Positions 1 through 11,079 of a DNA stretch of 64,000 nt are shown here, piece after piece (within the stretch, counting starts at the first letter, position 1; each line of letters opens with the position of its first letter). The stretch comes from Apostichopus japonicus. Taxonomy: Eukaryota; Echinodermata; Holothuroidea; Aspidochirotida; Stichopodidae. The translations under genes and the position numbers were made by a program. The notes beneath the pieces are model-generated. The model searched no databases and had not been told where the DNA came from. It saw nothing but the letters and a program-made list of their open reading frames with translations. The DNA is taken from the NCBI RefSeq assembly GCF_037975245.1, contig NC_092575.1, positions 21,909,841 through 21,973,840 on the forward strand. Direction: 5' to 3'.

Positions 1-274
1 CTTGTACTTTCGAACAGAAAAGGAGGAAATTATTACTAACACCCATGCATAACATGTGTCTGATATTAACGAGAGTTGTCCTTATTAAATCCTTTCATGT
101 AGTTGTAAAATGTCATATAGTCGAGTATTTAAAGTCGAAAGCGAAACTGATAGGTTACTGAAGCTTATTAGATAAGGTATTCGAGATACTGCCATAATTG
201 AGACAATTCACAATACCTGAAAATATTTAACAAGTTCAACAACTCTCGTTATCGCGATCATCTATCTAGATAGT

Positions 275-354
<80 letters not shown>

Positions 355-1836
355 GCAGAAAGAACGTATGTAACCTGAAAAGAAGGGGTATTAGCTACAG
401 TATAAGCTCGGAGATAGTAGAGCAATTGAACACAGAGTAGTAAAGAAACAAACTGAGCTCGTCTCAAAGTTTCGCCATGGTAACAGACCGCCCAGCAGTA
501 CTACGAAGAAATGAGTTTACACGATCGTTTGCGTCCATTTGTCTTATGATCGCCGCACAGGCGTGAATCTCCTGTAACAACATGCTGTATAGGTTACCAT
601 ATATGTATACTATATTATGCAATTGCTCTACTTCTATGTATTGATCACTTTTGTCGCAGGAAGTGAACAACTGAATCTTTGTATCGTTAGTTAGTTTGAG
701 CTATTTCAATTCATACTGTGAATAACATATGGTACATTTGGTAAATAGACTACAAACCATATAGCACACTCCTAATGTTATGCTAAGGGTGAGTACATAC
801 CTATCTGCACAAAGCGAAACTAGAAGACAATTGATCAAAGGTCGCTTTATATTCATATACATATACATATAACAATTAAATGGCTGTCCTTAATACAACT
901 ACATTACTATTCCATCAAATTGACTGTGAGCGCATCGGTCTGCGCGTTGATTATAGTTTCATTTTCCGCTGAATAACCAGTGGCGTGACCGGAAGGGGGA
1001 ACTTACCCCCTATCCCCAAGAATTTTCAGACACTAATGGTGGACAGCCAAAATTTTGGCAGAGTAGCTTTGATATGTATGAAACTGGGTAGGATTCTTGT
1101 GTTTATAGAACAATGTGATCTGCCTCTCATATAGTTTTTCTCAATAGCTATTCTAAGCATAAGTTTGATTCAGTGATTGACACTTTAAATCAAATGTCCG
1201 TGTGTCGTATGGGACCTAGTCTTAGACCTGTCTTATTTCAAAACACAAATCTCAATTTGGGTCAACATAAAAATACACTTGTCGCACATGTACTAATATG
1301 TGTTTCTACGGGTTTGATATCATTAACATATACCGCGACGCATCCACTGGAGCATGGAGGCACGTGTATCCTCCCCCTCCCGTAAAGTTTCCAAGAACAA
1401 AACGACTTTCATTTTATAGCTCACATACACAAAAGTTAACATATAAATGTTGTTAAAAAGAAGGAACATGAAACGGTTCATGGAAGGCCTACTCAGCAAG
1501 AGCAACCAAATAATTGTCACATAAATGTCTTGATTGGAACGATTGCTATCTTTTTCTGTGAATATTTTTCTTGGTCAGAGTGCCATTAAGATCCAACATA
1601 TCGGTTAATTCAGCTGTAAAGTAATCGTCGAACCCGCCAACGATTCTTTCCCTTGTGAAATTAATCATTTCCTTTTTTAACTAAATGATATTGCTTTTTC
1701 CTTTTAGGTGTCTCCCATTTGATCAAATTCAAATCCACATAAATCTACCGTTCTGTCTAAATTGACTCACTATTCATAGTAAGTTTACATCAAATATTTC
1801 GTTTAGTAGTGTATTGTTGTCAGCATTTTCTTGCAG
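1..1836. other. Intron or upstream region of the unit A Ig-ApoL gene
   Basis: Homologous to unit B about 32,160-36,573, with local matches at the cgccatggtaacagaccg block (474 in A, 33,577 in B). It contains a (TA)n tract at 281-353. Unit B carries a hAT MITE and a LINE fragment here that A lacks. No exon was recognised. Confidence 0.5.
281..353. repeat. (TA)n microsatellite
   Basis: Uninterrupted TA dinucleotides. The IYIYIY reading frame across it is not a gene. Confidence 0.9.
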
Positions 1837-2259
1837 TTTGTATACTCATCGTAGTCTACACCACATGTCAAAGGACAAAGTCGGAAGGTCAAGAGCTAAT
1901 TTTTCCCGCGACCATGTTTATTCTTACAGAGCCATTATCGTGGACCTGTGAAAACACACAGTATGTACAATTCGGGCACGGTGCTACGGTGTCATGTACA
2001 TTTCCACCTGACTTTCGTGGAGTGTACTGGTACGACTCACCCGCCAATTCAGCTAATTTAATCATTCGAAGAGAACGACAGGAGAATGGTGAATATACAA
2101 CATCAGGGGTGGGTTACACCAACGGGAGTTATGATGTTTTCCAAAATGGAACACTTATGATAGCAAATGTCTCCAGCGCACATGATCGTGTGTTTTTGGT
2201 AACACTGGTTGACAGTGGAAGAATTTCCAAGAACTTTGAAGTTAACGTTGTAACAATAT
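1837..2259 (+). CDS. Exon: N-terminal Ig V-like domain (unit A Ig-ApoL gene)
   Basis: Open frame with Cys (VSCTF), Trp (YWYDSP) and N-glycosylation sites (NGSY, NGTL, NVSS). The acceptor is tttcttgcag before 1837 (phase 1) and the donor is t|gtaagt at 2260 (phase 1). The frame runs back to a GTG at 1809 but no in-frame ATG precedes it. The first residues ([12 protein letters not shown]) are hydrophobic and resemble the minus-strand signal-peptide exon at 31528-31594, so this exon may once have held its own start. Confidence 0.75.
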
Positions 2260-5200
2260 GTAAGTATATATTTGTTATATTCCTCATTGCATCGTAGTTC
2301 AGTGAAAACTAAATGATTCTCTGCCTCTATACTTTTTTCTACTGTTGGTTAGCTCGTCCAACGCAGATTGATAGTATATCTCACACAGGAATCATTTAGT
2401 CAAAAGGCTGGTCGCCTCAACGTTCTCAACAGGTTCATGATTGACCCCATTGAATCCCTACACACCTGCTCCCTTAATTCGATTAGGTTAATGATATAAA
2501 ATACAGAAAAGTAGAAATGTGTTCGTAGGATTAACTGTAAGTGTAAGCAAGGAAATTTATAATAGCGTGACTACCCTTCCTGCTACTCCCGCTGTCACTT
2601 CACATTTAGTAATGCAACTATTACAGGAAAATGTGATGGTACACTGTAAGAAATGATTGTGCCGGCATTGAAACTTTCTTCTACAGACATGATTCTTTGG
2701 GTAACCCTATAAAATCTTGTGATCCTGCACAAATGACGATTTTACTGTAACTTTACAACATTTAAACTTGCTAAACACAACTAATGTTGTAGGTCCACAT
2801 ATTGTATTGCTACATAGTGCTTGTGTTCATACACAGAACAAAAATGTTCTGAAATATAACTTTTTTTGTAACCGTAAAGAAAATGTTGTTTTTGCATACT
2901 TTAAGATTTTACATAATTAATTGTAAATTTACAACAGTTGTGTTTATATAACACAACTCTGGTTGTAGGTTAACAAATTGTCTTGCTCTTTATAAATTAC
3001 AGGAAAATGTTCTCAAACATTATTTATCTGTAACGATAAATAAATATTGTTCCTGCACAATGAATGATTTAACACAGTCATTTGTAAATAAACAAAAATT
3101 ATACTTTTATAAACATATTCCCTTTGTAAATCAACAATCGTATCCTACCGCACATTACCTATGCAGTCCCAGTTTGGTATAACTTTATACATGCTAAGGA
3201 TAAAAGAGAGTTTATGCTTCCTAAAGTATTGTGTTAAATATATTTTCCTTAAGTTATGATATTCTTGGAATTGAGCTCATTGTTGCAGCAAAAAACGGCT
3301 GAGGCCGAAAATACACTTACATGTAAAGATCATTCTCTCTACATTGAGAAATGACTCCCATGTGAAAGACAAACTACACTTTACGAAATATGTTAACTGA
3401 AATTTAACTTTATTGATTGATCTTAGATAATTTCTACTGGAATTAAAGGAATTGATATTGAATTGAATAATGTTCCTCCCCACAACAGTGCTATGATAGA
3501 GCGTCAGGAAGAGGATTCCATCTTTGGTTATAGTGTTGGCCTATACAGTAAAAACAAAACTACTAGAAGTTTACGGCTGTGATCTCTTATATATCCATGT
3601 CGGGTTCCTTATACTAAACATTATATTAATTAACATATAAGGGTTGATTGGGGGAGGGAGTTGGGTTCAGGGACAAACATAGAAGCTCGCAGATTAGTGT
3701 TTTATGCACCCCTCCCTCCCTCCTTTCCCTTCCTTCCTTCCACCTCTGTCTCCACCTATCTGTTTCTCTCTCTCGCTCCCCTCACCTGTCTCTTTGTATA
3801 GTCTTACTCTCTCGGCGCGCACACAGCCACTTCTCGTATGTAGCCACTAACTATTCCTGCTATTAAAACAATAATAATCATGCTCTCTTTCATAGTTAAT
3901 GCTGGTCAACTTCATCCCATTGTTAGTGCTTGTCCTAACACCAGCCTCTGTCTTGTAAATTCCTTGGAAGCAGATACATTAAGTTGCAGTTACAGCAATG
4001 TTAGACCAGCCGTAACACTTTCTTGGGAATTCAGTCCTCGTGAAAAAGAAATGGAAATCGATGGATTCAGTACATCCAGTAGAGGATTCACGTTTTCTTC
4101 ATATTCTGTGTTAAATATAAATAACCATTTACAAAAGCCATTTACAGCGGTTAGTTGTTCAGCAAGTGGTCCAGCGTTAGGTTTCAAGAGTACGGAAAGC
4201 ACCGTGGTCATAGATATCAGTAATCCAACAGACATGGTTTGGCAAGAAATGGAAGTAATGGAAAAAATGCTGCTGCTGCTGTACATTCACGATTGGACAT
4301 TAAATGTGTTCATGACATAGAAACAATGGCCCTGCTCTGGAAAGTTGGCGACATCACTGGCTCTAAAATATTAATGTTTTTATCTGATGGACAGATGCGG
4401 CAAAATCAGAGAGTTAAATCATTTATCGAGTTTTCCGTAGATGGGACTATGACTTTCCCAGATGTCACCATAAACGCCGAAGGAACATATACCTGTGTAT
4501 ATACTGATGGGGAAAAATATTATTCCAAGACTACAAAGGTTATCGTTGCAGGTGAGTGAATGTGAATATTATTTTGCAACCATGCCAGCAAAGAAATAGC
4601 AAGAGAAGAAGGAAAAATAGCTGTCAAGCATGTAGATAATATCATTGGATTGTTCGCGTAGGTGTATTTGAAGTTGATTATTAACGATGTGGAGCGTATA
4701 ACTGCTGTAAGAGGAAAACGACGATTAAATGAATCGATCACCAATATGAGAATCGTTGCTCTATAGTTACAGAATAATGCGAGAAATAACGTTCACATGT
4801 CGATAATTATTTCAAACGACATGCACTGATATTGTCAGGATTATTTGGAATGTCTTGAGGTTAACGGCTTCGAAAGCCAGAAACAGTTCGATGTATACTT
4901 TTGTAGAAAAAATAAAACAGATAATCATTCTTGATACGTTAACCAGATTACACAGTTTGATTTCGAGACAACATCGCCGGTTATAACTTATAATACACTG
5001 CTTAATTTATTTCCTCTATTACAGTTCTTCCAATTCCACCTGCAGTAGTTGCAGACGGATGCGTTTGGAATTCATCAAAATGTTTTTTCATTGTTTCTGA
5101 AATGGCACTCAATGTCATAACATGTCGAGTTACTGGCGTTTACCCAGCTGTGAATTTGACAGTGGTTGATGCGAACTCAGCTGGCATTTATGTTGAAAAT

Positions 5201-8200
5201 AAAACAATTAGTATCGAAAGAAGAGAGGACCTCTTTGACGTCATAATGGAAGCAGAACTCATCATTGACCAGAATTCGGAGTGTTCTCAAGACATAGTTT
5301 GTCTTGCTTCAGGACCTAGCTCAACATTATTTCATGCGACGAGAACAATAACATTCATTTCTGGTATGACATACTTAAGAAGTTATAAGGCTGTCTGCTA
5401 TCTTGACAAATAAAGCGTCGAGACCTAAATTGTGTGAAATAACGGAAGAGTTCGTTGTTGAGTCCAACTGAGGGTCGAGACGGATTACGAAAAGAAAAAC
5501 ACAGTTACCAAATTATAGTGATTAAGCTAGGTTACGACCTCTAAGATTAATCAATGTTTTTCACATTGCCTTTACTGAAATATGTTACTATAAAACATTG
5601 TTTATTAATTTAATAGATCTTTCGCTCATCGTTCGTCACAGGTGAGTGCTAAATAGACTACCTGATAGACTAAACCTAATATTAGGTCCTTCGTCTGCAA
5701 TAATCAGTAATTTACAAATAGACCGAAGACTAGGCCTAGGCCAACATAGTTTCTGTACGTTTCGGCTGGTAGCCTACTGCTCATGTAGATATAACGATCG
5801 TAGTATTTCGGTAGTTTGTTGCTTTATGTTTGTGCCTTTTGTAGCTTTTCAAATTAGTGTTACAGGTACAACACCATAAGTATGAATCGGCCGTGGTATG
5901 CTTTGGGGCGCGCATAGGGACTGGTGGTTTATAGCGTATACATAATTCCATAGTGTTCATTTAAATCGAGACTCCGAGAATGCTCTCGGACACAGAAGAG
6001 GGGAAAAGGGTAAGGCTAAAAGCGCGAAGGATTATCAGCCGGTAGGATGGCTTACGGTTTTAGTAAAGTGAGTACATGAATTCCTTCTTATAATCTCATG
6101 TCAAAAGTCGAAGGCCACTGTAGCACTTTTGCCTCGGAGGCCTGTCATTTTGAAATTTGACTAATCGTTGAAAGGCGTGCCATCAGTATTTCAGTGACAA
6201 TAAGTGGATTGCCACCGGTATTGATTTGCGTTAATCATTCCCGGACCGTTATTTTTTCTTCCAGTAGAAGCAACCATCTCTTCGAATTTTACATAATTCC
6301 TGTTGCATCTGTCCTTTGGAAGTGGACCTATGTCAGCAATTCGTAAACCATGACTTCCATTATACTTCCAGTATACTACTACCCTAAATAATGATAATAT
6401 ATGTAGGTTGTAACACGTGTAGTTCAAACATACGTATGACGTAAAGGTATAGTATAACCTGCCTATTCATGTTTGTAATGCTTCCGTTGCAGACTCGTGT
6501 GATCGTGGAATCGCTACACTCACGCTTTCTCTTCTTATTGTTGGATCTGTGGTTTTCTTGCTTATCGTTGCTGCCCTTTTGACAGTTTTAGTGAAGTATC
6601 GTCGTACAAACAGTCAAAAGGTATACATGAAACGTAAAATCTTCAAGTGGGTAAATGTTTGGCGTAGGGTGAAGGGAGAACTAGGGGTGGGGGGGGGGCG
6701 AGGCCTGAATGACATTTACGTCCAATGTATCTGTAAGTAACATGAGACCTAGGATGAGGCTTACTTTTTGTCTTCAAGCTGCGTGTAAATAATGCCAACT
6801 TACCTGACATATATAATACCAGACCAGCATTTTCTTACTCTATGTCGAAAGTTCCTCACGCTCCTCCTACTTCTGTTAACGATTTTAGGGAGGCTGTAAA
6901 ACGTTAGATCTTGCAAAAACATGGTTTCTGTTGAGGATACCTTATGAACGTTAAATAGAATGAACCATATTGATCAAACATTTCTACCTGAGCTCCCTAT
7001 GTGCAATGCGATACAAAATCTCTCAACCAATACGCCCAGACAGCATATCATGGAACACCCTGGTTTCACAAAAGCACACATATTTGTGTAGCATAACATT
7101 ACCCACATCTGGTGTGATTAGTGTTATTTAACTTGTTTATATAATTGAAAGTTAATGCGTGTGGTCTGACGATTGTTTTTCCATTTTTGAAATGACATAG
7201 GCAATTTTGTAATTTAACGTGCCTTGTTATTTTCAAATTAAGGAAATTATCATGATAAGTTCGGTTTGCTGAGAACTATATTCTATACTGGAATGTCGTG
7301 CAAAATGCACAGTAAAAGTCTTTTGAGGTGATTTTGTGGTTAAAACCTTCAAATAGATGCCATACTTTCCTCTGCCCCTCGATTCTGTGCCTCTCTCCCA
7401 TAAAACCTAACCTCTACTGCCGATTCTGCATTTTGGAGTCATTTTTGTTATCATTCAAGTCTGGCACGTGTTCCGTCTTGTTACGTTATAAAATGTGTTC
7501 TATGCTATCCACTATAAATAATTTCATAGCCATCAATTTTACTTTCAATTACCACAGAATTCACAGGCTTCAGATTTGGATGAGTTCGCAGACACGCAAT
7601 TAGTAAGTTTCTTGAATATGAGTTTGTGACAGTCTTACTCTCGGCTGCCCATTTGTTGACCATGCATGTCAATAAGTTACGTTAAAACATACCGTAATCT
7701 GAGAAATGTTGGGGTAGATAGAGAGAGATAGAGATGGAGAAGAAGATTGAGAGGTAGGTAGAGAGGCAGACGTGTCTTGTTATTTACGAATTAAGGAAAT
7801 TAAAATTATAAGTGCGGTTGCTGAGAACTATATTCTATACTAGAATGTTGGTACAACATGCACAGTAGATCCAGAGGACTCTTGTGAGGTGATTTTGTGC
7901 TTTATACCTTCAAATAAAGCTAGATTTTCCTCTGCACCTCTATTTTGTGCCTCTCTCCCAGATAACCTAACCTCTACTGCCGATTCTGCATTTTGGAGTC
8001 ATTTTGGTTATCATTCAAGTCTGGCACGTGTTCCGTCTCGATACGTTATAAAATGTGTTCTATGCTATCCGCTATAAATAAGTTCATAGCCATCAATTTT
8101 ACTTTCAATTACCACAGAATTCACAGGCTTCAGTTTTGGAAGAGTTCGCTGACACGCTATTAGTAAGTTTCTTGAGTATGAGTATGTAACAGTGTCTTGT

Positions 8201-8276
8201 TCTCTGCCATCAATTTTTAGACCATGTATGTCAATAAGTTACGTTACAATCATACCGTAATCTGAGACAGAGTGTG

Positions 8277-8312
<36 letters not shown>

Positions 8313-8635
8313 CAATAAAGAATAACACACCAGAAAAATTCCACTTCACGACCGGTTTCGTCCTTTTGGGACTCATCTGGCGAAGGTAGGAATCGAACCA
8401 CGGATCTTCGTGTCACGAACCGAAGTCCGTACCACTCGACTACAGTGATTCTACTGGTGTGTTAAAGCGTATAAATTGGCTTTGAATAACTGTCATAAAG
8501 GGCGCATTACCCAAGTGTTATGATTTTACAGAGTGCACCCCTGGCGATTTGAATCTGACAATTTTTACACAGAATAACCACTCTTAAGGCAAGCCAAGCC
8601 GTAAATAAAAAATGAATATGTAGCTACATGTTTTC

Positions 8636-8699
<64 letters not shown>

Positions 8700-10551
8700 A
8701 TATATATATATATAGATATAGATATATAGATAGAGAGATATATCTGAATGTAGATAAAGAGGTAGATAGAGAGGTGGAACGATGGATGGACGCATGGATT
8801 AATTTATGGATGGATCGATGGTTTTAAGGTTGAATAGACGGTAGAATGGATGATTGGTTAAATGGTTGGATACATGGTTGAATGGATAGTTGGATAGGCA
8901 GATGGATACATTGAAAGATGAATACATGGACGTATAGATACTTCAACAGAAAGACAAATAGCTAGATGGATGGATGGACGGACTGATTGACGCGCGGACA
9001 GACGGACGAGAGATATGAATTATATATTATATCTGACATATCTGACATATATTACATCTTACATCTTACCTCATCTTTCATCATCTTACATCTTACATCT
9101 CATATGTTAGATCTTAGATATTATATATTAGATATCATACATCATATATCATACGTTATATGTTGTGCGTTTTACGGTGTACGTTGCACGTTGTACGTTG
9201 CACGTGGTTTGTTGTCTGTTGTATGTTGTATATTATGTGTTGTATGTTGTATGTTATATATTCAACAAAATTACAATTGTTTCTGCAGTATTGGCCATTA
9301 TATAAACTGTCAACTACCGACATATTTGATCAGGAAATAATTGAAACACTCCGTAACGTCAGCAGTGAATTCGATGAGAACAAACGAAAGGAACATAAGA
9401 GAGTAGCAGTTGGATCTGCCACCGGGATTATCGGGGGAGCCATTGCCCTAAGTGCAGTACTCTTTCCCCCAGTTGGAGCAGGTTTTCTAGTGGCTGCAGC
9501 AGCAGCATTTGGCGCTGCAGGAGCAGGAGTTAACATTGCTGCAACGTTGGACAAACTAAAGAAGGACAAATTTCAGAGTAAGCTCGTAGAGGTTCCATTA
9601 GAAACATTCATCAGAATTCAGAGACAATTGGCAGAAGTCACGGTTTACCTTGACTTGACGTACGATGTCATTCGCTCCACAAATGTCAATAGCTGTTTAA
9701 ATGTTAACCAAGTACAAGAGATAGAAAGATTCATACAGGATTTGAAAGGGGAACAAAACTTAGAAATAGGCACTCTGCAGGAAGCACTGTCTCATATACA
9801 TGGTGGGACTGTTGCTCTACTTGATTTTATTTCCACTGCGGCATCTTCTGAGACTGATCCGCTCGTGAGTGAGTGGGAAGAAAGGCGTAAGAATGCGAAA
9901 GAGAATCCACTGGAGAAGCTTCCTCAGTCCATTCAGAATTTGGTTGTTAGTGATAAGTATAAAGGCAAAATGACATTGCTCACACTTATTAAGCTATTGT
10001 ATTTTCCTGGCCAAGGTATTTCTCCTCGTAATCCGACAGGTGATGTCCAAAATCCAGAAAATGTCAATTTGCAAGTGGAACTTGCTCACGGGGGACTACT
10101 GTTTGGCCGTGCAGCAGTAAATGCTGCCAATGTAAGTGTTTGATACCTTGTGTGAATTGATGTATGCCTAACGTATATACTTCTGGTTTATTTCTCATTG
10201 CTTTATATTGCGATTCCAATCTACATCGGTTGATTGAAGTCTGTCAGGCATTCAGTTCATTTTCCATATAAGTTTTTAAACCACTTAAACCACTTAATAC
10301 TTTTGTTATTTCAGGTAGGAGAAGACTTTGTTTCGGTCGGAAATAGCGTCTTTAGAATTGCAAGAGGAGTTTCAGTTGCCGGAGTTCTGTTAGGCTCGCT
10401 TGGAATTATTGTTGACTTTGCTTTCCTTACAAAAGCTCTAATTGGTGTAAATACAGACAAAAAGGGGGAGTTTTCTCAGGCCATAAGCGAAGTAGCTGAC
10501 GAGATGCAATTAATGAATACGATTTTAAGAGAATTAACTGAAATTAACTAG
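1837..10551 (+). CDS. Ig-domain transmembrane receptor with cytoplasmic apolipoprotein-L-like domain (unit A)
   Basis: Spliced model with exons 1837-2259, 3896-4551, 5025-5363, 6493-6620, 7567-7602, 8127-8162, 9289-10131 and 10315-10551. Extracellular exons join in phase 1, which is usual for Ig domains, and all joins after the TM exon are phase 0; every junction matches except a frame change inside 3896-4551. Domain order is Ig, Ig, Ig-like, Ig, TM with a KYRR stop-transfer, two 12-residue mini-exons, then an ApoL-like domain ending in TAG, roughly 890 residues in all. The first exon (signal peptide) probably lies just upstream of the window: in unit B the matching exon is at 31873-31921, and unit A homology to B starts only about 240 bp after it. 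I infer a surface receptor whose intracellular part can act on membranes. ApoL proteins are known from vertebrate innate defence and as channel or membrane-active proteins; an Ig-TM-ApoL fusion is not one I recognise. Confidence 0.7.
3708..3830 (+). repeat. Pyrimidine-rich tract upstream of Ig exon
   Basis: CCTCC/CTTC/CTCTCT low-complexity stretch about 65 bp before the acceptor at 3895. The unit B equivalent is at 38440-38530. It may act as an extended polypyrimidine tract. Confidence 0.5.
3896..4551 (+). CDS. Exon(s): two Ig domains with an internal frame change
   Basis: The acceptor ctttcatag gives phase 1. The first Ig (about 3896-4230) shows CLVNS, LSCSYS, LSWEF and AVSCSAS. The second Ig (about 4250-4551) shows IKCVHD, LLWKVGD and [10 protein letters not shown], and ends at g|gtgagt in phase 1. 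The second domain is in a different frame (+2, equal to -1) and the first frame runs into TAG at 4318-4320. No intron of reasonable size joins them. The same frame relation is present in the unit B copy, so it predates the duplication. Confidence 0.65.
5025..5363 (+). CDS. Exon: fourth Ig-like domain
   Basis: Acceptor tattacag before 5025 and donor tctg|gtatg, both phase 1, 339 nt. Cysteines occur in DGCVW, SKCFF, ITCRV, SECSQ and IVCLAS, with an extra pair beyond the canonical Ig disulphide, and an NLTV sequon. It joins the preceding exon (ends gca g) without breaking the frame. No counterpart exists in unit B. Confidence 0.75.
6493..6620 (+). CDS. Exon: transmembrane segment (Ig-ApoL gene)
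   Basis: Acceptor ccgttgcag, phase 1 in; donor aaag|gtatac, phase 0 out; 128 nt. It encodes SCDRG, then about 27 hydrophobic residues ([20 protein letters not shown]), then [10 protein letters not shown], a basic stop-transfer that puts the following exons in the cytoplasm. Absent from unit B. Confidence 0.8.
7567..7602 (+). CDS. Mini-exon 1: [12 protein letters not shown]
   Basis: A 36-nt exon, phase 0 to phase 0, between ttcacag and tta|gtaagt. It encodes an acidic 12-residue linker just inside the membrane. It lies in the first of two tandem copies of a roughly 550-bp segment (7221-7710 and 7773-8277). Confidence 0.6.
8127..8162 (+). CDS. Mini-exon 2: [12 protein letters not shown]
   Basis: Duplicate of the previous mini-exon, again 36 nt and phase 0 to 0 with intact AG and GT. 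Because the length is a multiple of three and the phases match, one, both or neither can be spliced in without shifting the ApoL frame. A third copy in unit B (about 48114-48153) has lost the acceptor AG. Confidence 0.6.
8278..8308. repeat. (TA)n microsatellite
   Basis: Short TA tract at the 3' end of the second mini-exon segment. In unit B the matching tract (48276-48385) sits exactly where the ApoL exons are missing. Confidence 0.8.
8324..8463 (-). mobile_element. tRNA-like SINE fragment bounded by short inverted repeats
   Basis: On the minus strand, about 8452-8381 reads like a tRNA-derived head: an A-box-like GTAGTCGAGTGGTACGG and a B box GGTTCGATTCC. The segment is bracketed by aacacaccag (8324-8333) and its inverse ctggtgtgtt (8454-8463). 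It lies inside the intron before the ApoL exon. It is not a full tRNA gene because a convincing acceptor stem is missing. Confidence 0.45.
8640..9270. repeat. Low-complexity block: (TA)n, GATA/GATGGATG and TACGTTG-type repeats
   Basis: TA tract 8640-8720, then degenerate gatggatgg/agatagat to about 9010, then catcttacatcttac and tgtacgttgcacg series to about 9270. It ends 20 bp before the ApoL exon acceptor. Confidence 0.75.
9289..10131 (+). CDS. Exon: ApoL-like domain, main part
   Basis: A 281-codon phase 0-0 exon with acceptor tttctgcag and donor aat|gtaagt. Exon residues 1-38 are a charged helix (ENKRKEHKR at the end). Residues about 39-87 form a long hydrophobic hairpin rich in Gly and Ala, with [17 protein letters not shown] and [12 protein letters not shown]. 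Residues about 88-281 are amphipathic and mostly helical. The charged helix followed by a Gly/Ala hairpin matches the ApoL family pattern (Pfam PF05461 by memory). The frame is fully open, so the domain appears under constraint. A PLAP-like pore or a structural hairpin cannot be told apart by eye. Confidence 0.7.
10315..10551 (+). CDS. Last exon: ApoL-like C-terminal hydrophobic region and stop
   Basis: Acceptor tatttcag, phase 0; 79 codons including TAG at 10549-10551. It encodes [20 protein letters not shown], then [12 protein letters not shown] and an amphipathic tail ([18 protein letters not shown]). A second hydrophobic segment followed by a helix built like 'SE.A..L..A.EL' is the usual ApoL C-terminal arrangement, which supports the family call independently of the first hairpin. 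Confidence 0.7.
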   Translation, partial: VGEDFVSVGNSVFRIARGVSVAGVLLGSLGIIVDFAFLTKALIGVNTDKKGEFSQAISEVADEMQLMNTILRELTEIN

Positions 10552-10913
10552 CAAAATTAACTGAAACCTACATAAACAGTTAGCAGGGACAATGAAATAT
10601 ATATTGCTTACTATTCTATACACAAGTAACATGTGTAGCTCACGATATCAGTAGTTATCAAGGTTTGTATTTTACATCTAGATCGAAGTACGAGTGGCGT
10701 AAGTTAATGTTTGGAATTCACTTGTAACACAGTAACGCACAGTAAGGGTTCAAAGGGACTCATTCTCATCAAACAAATTGTCATACGACATATACCTACG
10801 CAGGAGAGTTCCTTGGTTTCACCATCCAATTATCTCCCAGGCTATCATGCCATGTTTTATGAACGAAGTGGCTGAGATATCATATATCACTGCTCATCAC
10901 TTCTGGTTCAAGA

Positions 10914-10919
10914 TAAATA
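10914..10919 (+). terminator. Possible polyadenylation signal aataaa
   Basis: AATAAA about 365 nt after the Ig-ApoL stop codon, followed by an A-run. This is the first hexamer seen downstream; usage is not shown by sequence. Confidence 0.25.
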
Positions 10920-11079
10920 AAAAAAATAATTGCTTACCTTGGATTTACTGCTTAAAAGTGCTAATTAACGTTAATGCTAAAGTCTCAATGTGTGTTTGCA
11001 AAATTTTAACTTCGACCTTTGCAGCTTATTGCCCTAAAATCTCAGTGAAAATAACAACGTTCTATGCAATGTTCATATT

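Larger units (their letters stand above)
7221..8277 (+). repeat. Tandem duplication of an exon-bearing segment, about 550 bp
   Basis: 7221-7710 and 7773-8277 align over most of their length. Shared blocks include the gctgagaactatattctata motif, the tctggcacgtgttccgtct motif, the mini-exon and the following gtaagtttcttga. A third copy is at about 47871-48265 in unit B. Plus-strand reading frames at 7328 and 7889 in this stretch are intron shadows. Confidence 0.75.

Noticed and set aside
281-467. Reading frames made of IYIYIY (also 17,282-17,577, 23,907-24,312, 32,118-32,985, 41,354-41,614)
   Set aside because: They are translations of TA microsatellites, open on both strands, with no flanking coding signal.
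4250-4275. Programmed -1 ribosomal frameshift between Ig domains
   Set aside because: The shift direction fits, but gaa aaa atg is not a proper slippery heptamer and the unit B version (gaa aaa ttg) is worse. Kept only as an open possibility under the frame-break finding.
7328-8077. Plus-strand frames of 91 and 62 codons
   Set aside because: They lie in the duplicated intron segment and include the splice acceptors; the coding part is only the 36-nt mini-exons.
8381-8452. Functional tRNA gene on the minus strand
   Set aside because: A and B boxes are present, but the acceptor stem does not pair convincingly and it sits in a SINE-like repeat.
9330-9569. 79-codon minus-strand frame
   Set aside because: Antisense shadow of the Ala/Gly-rich ApoL hairpin.
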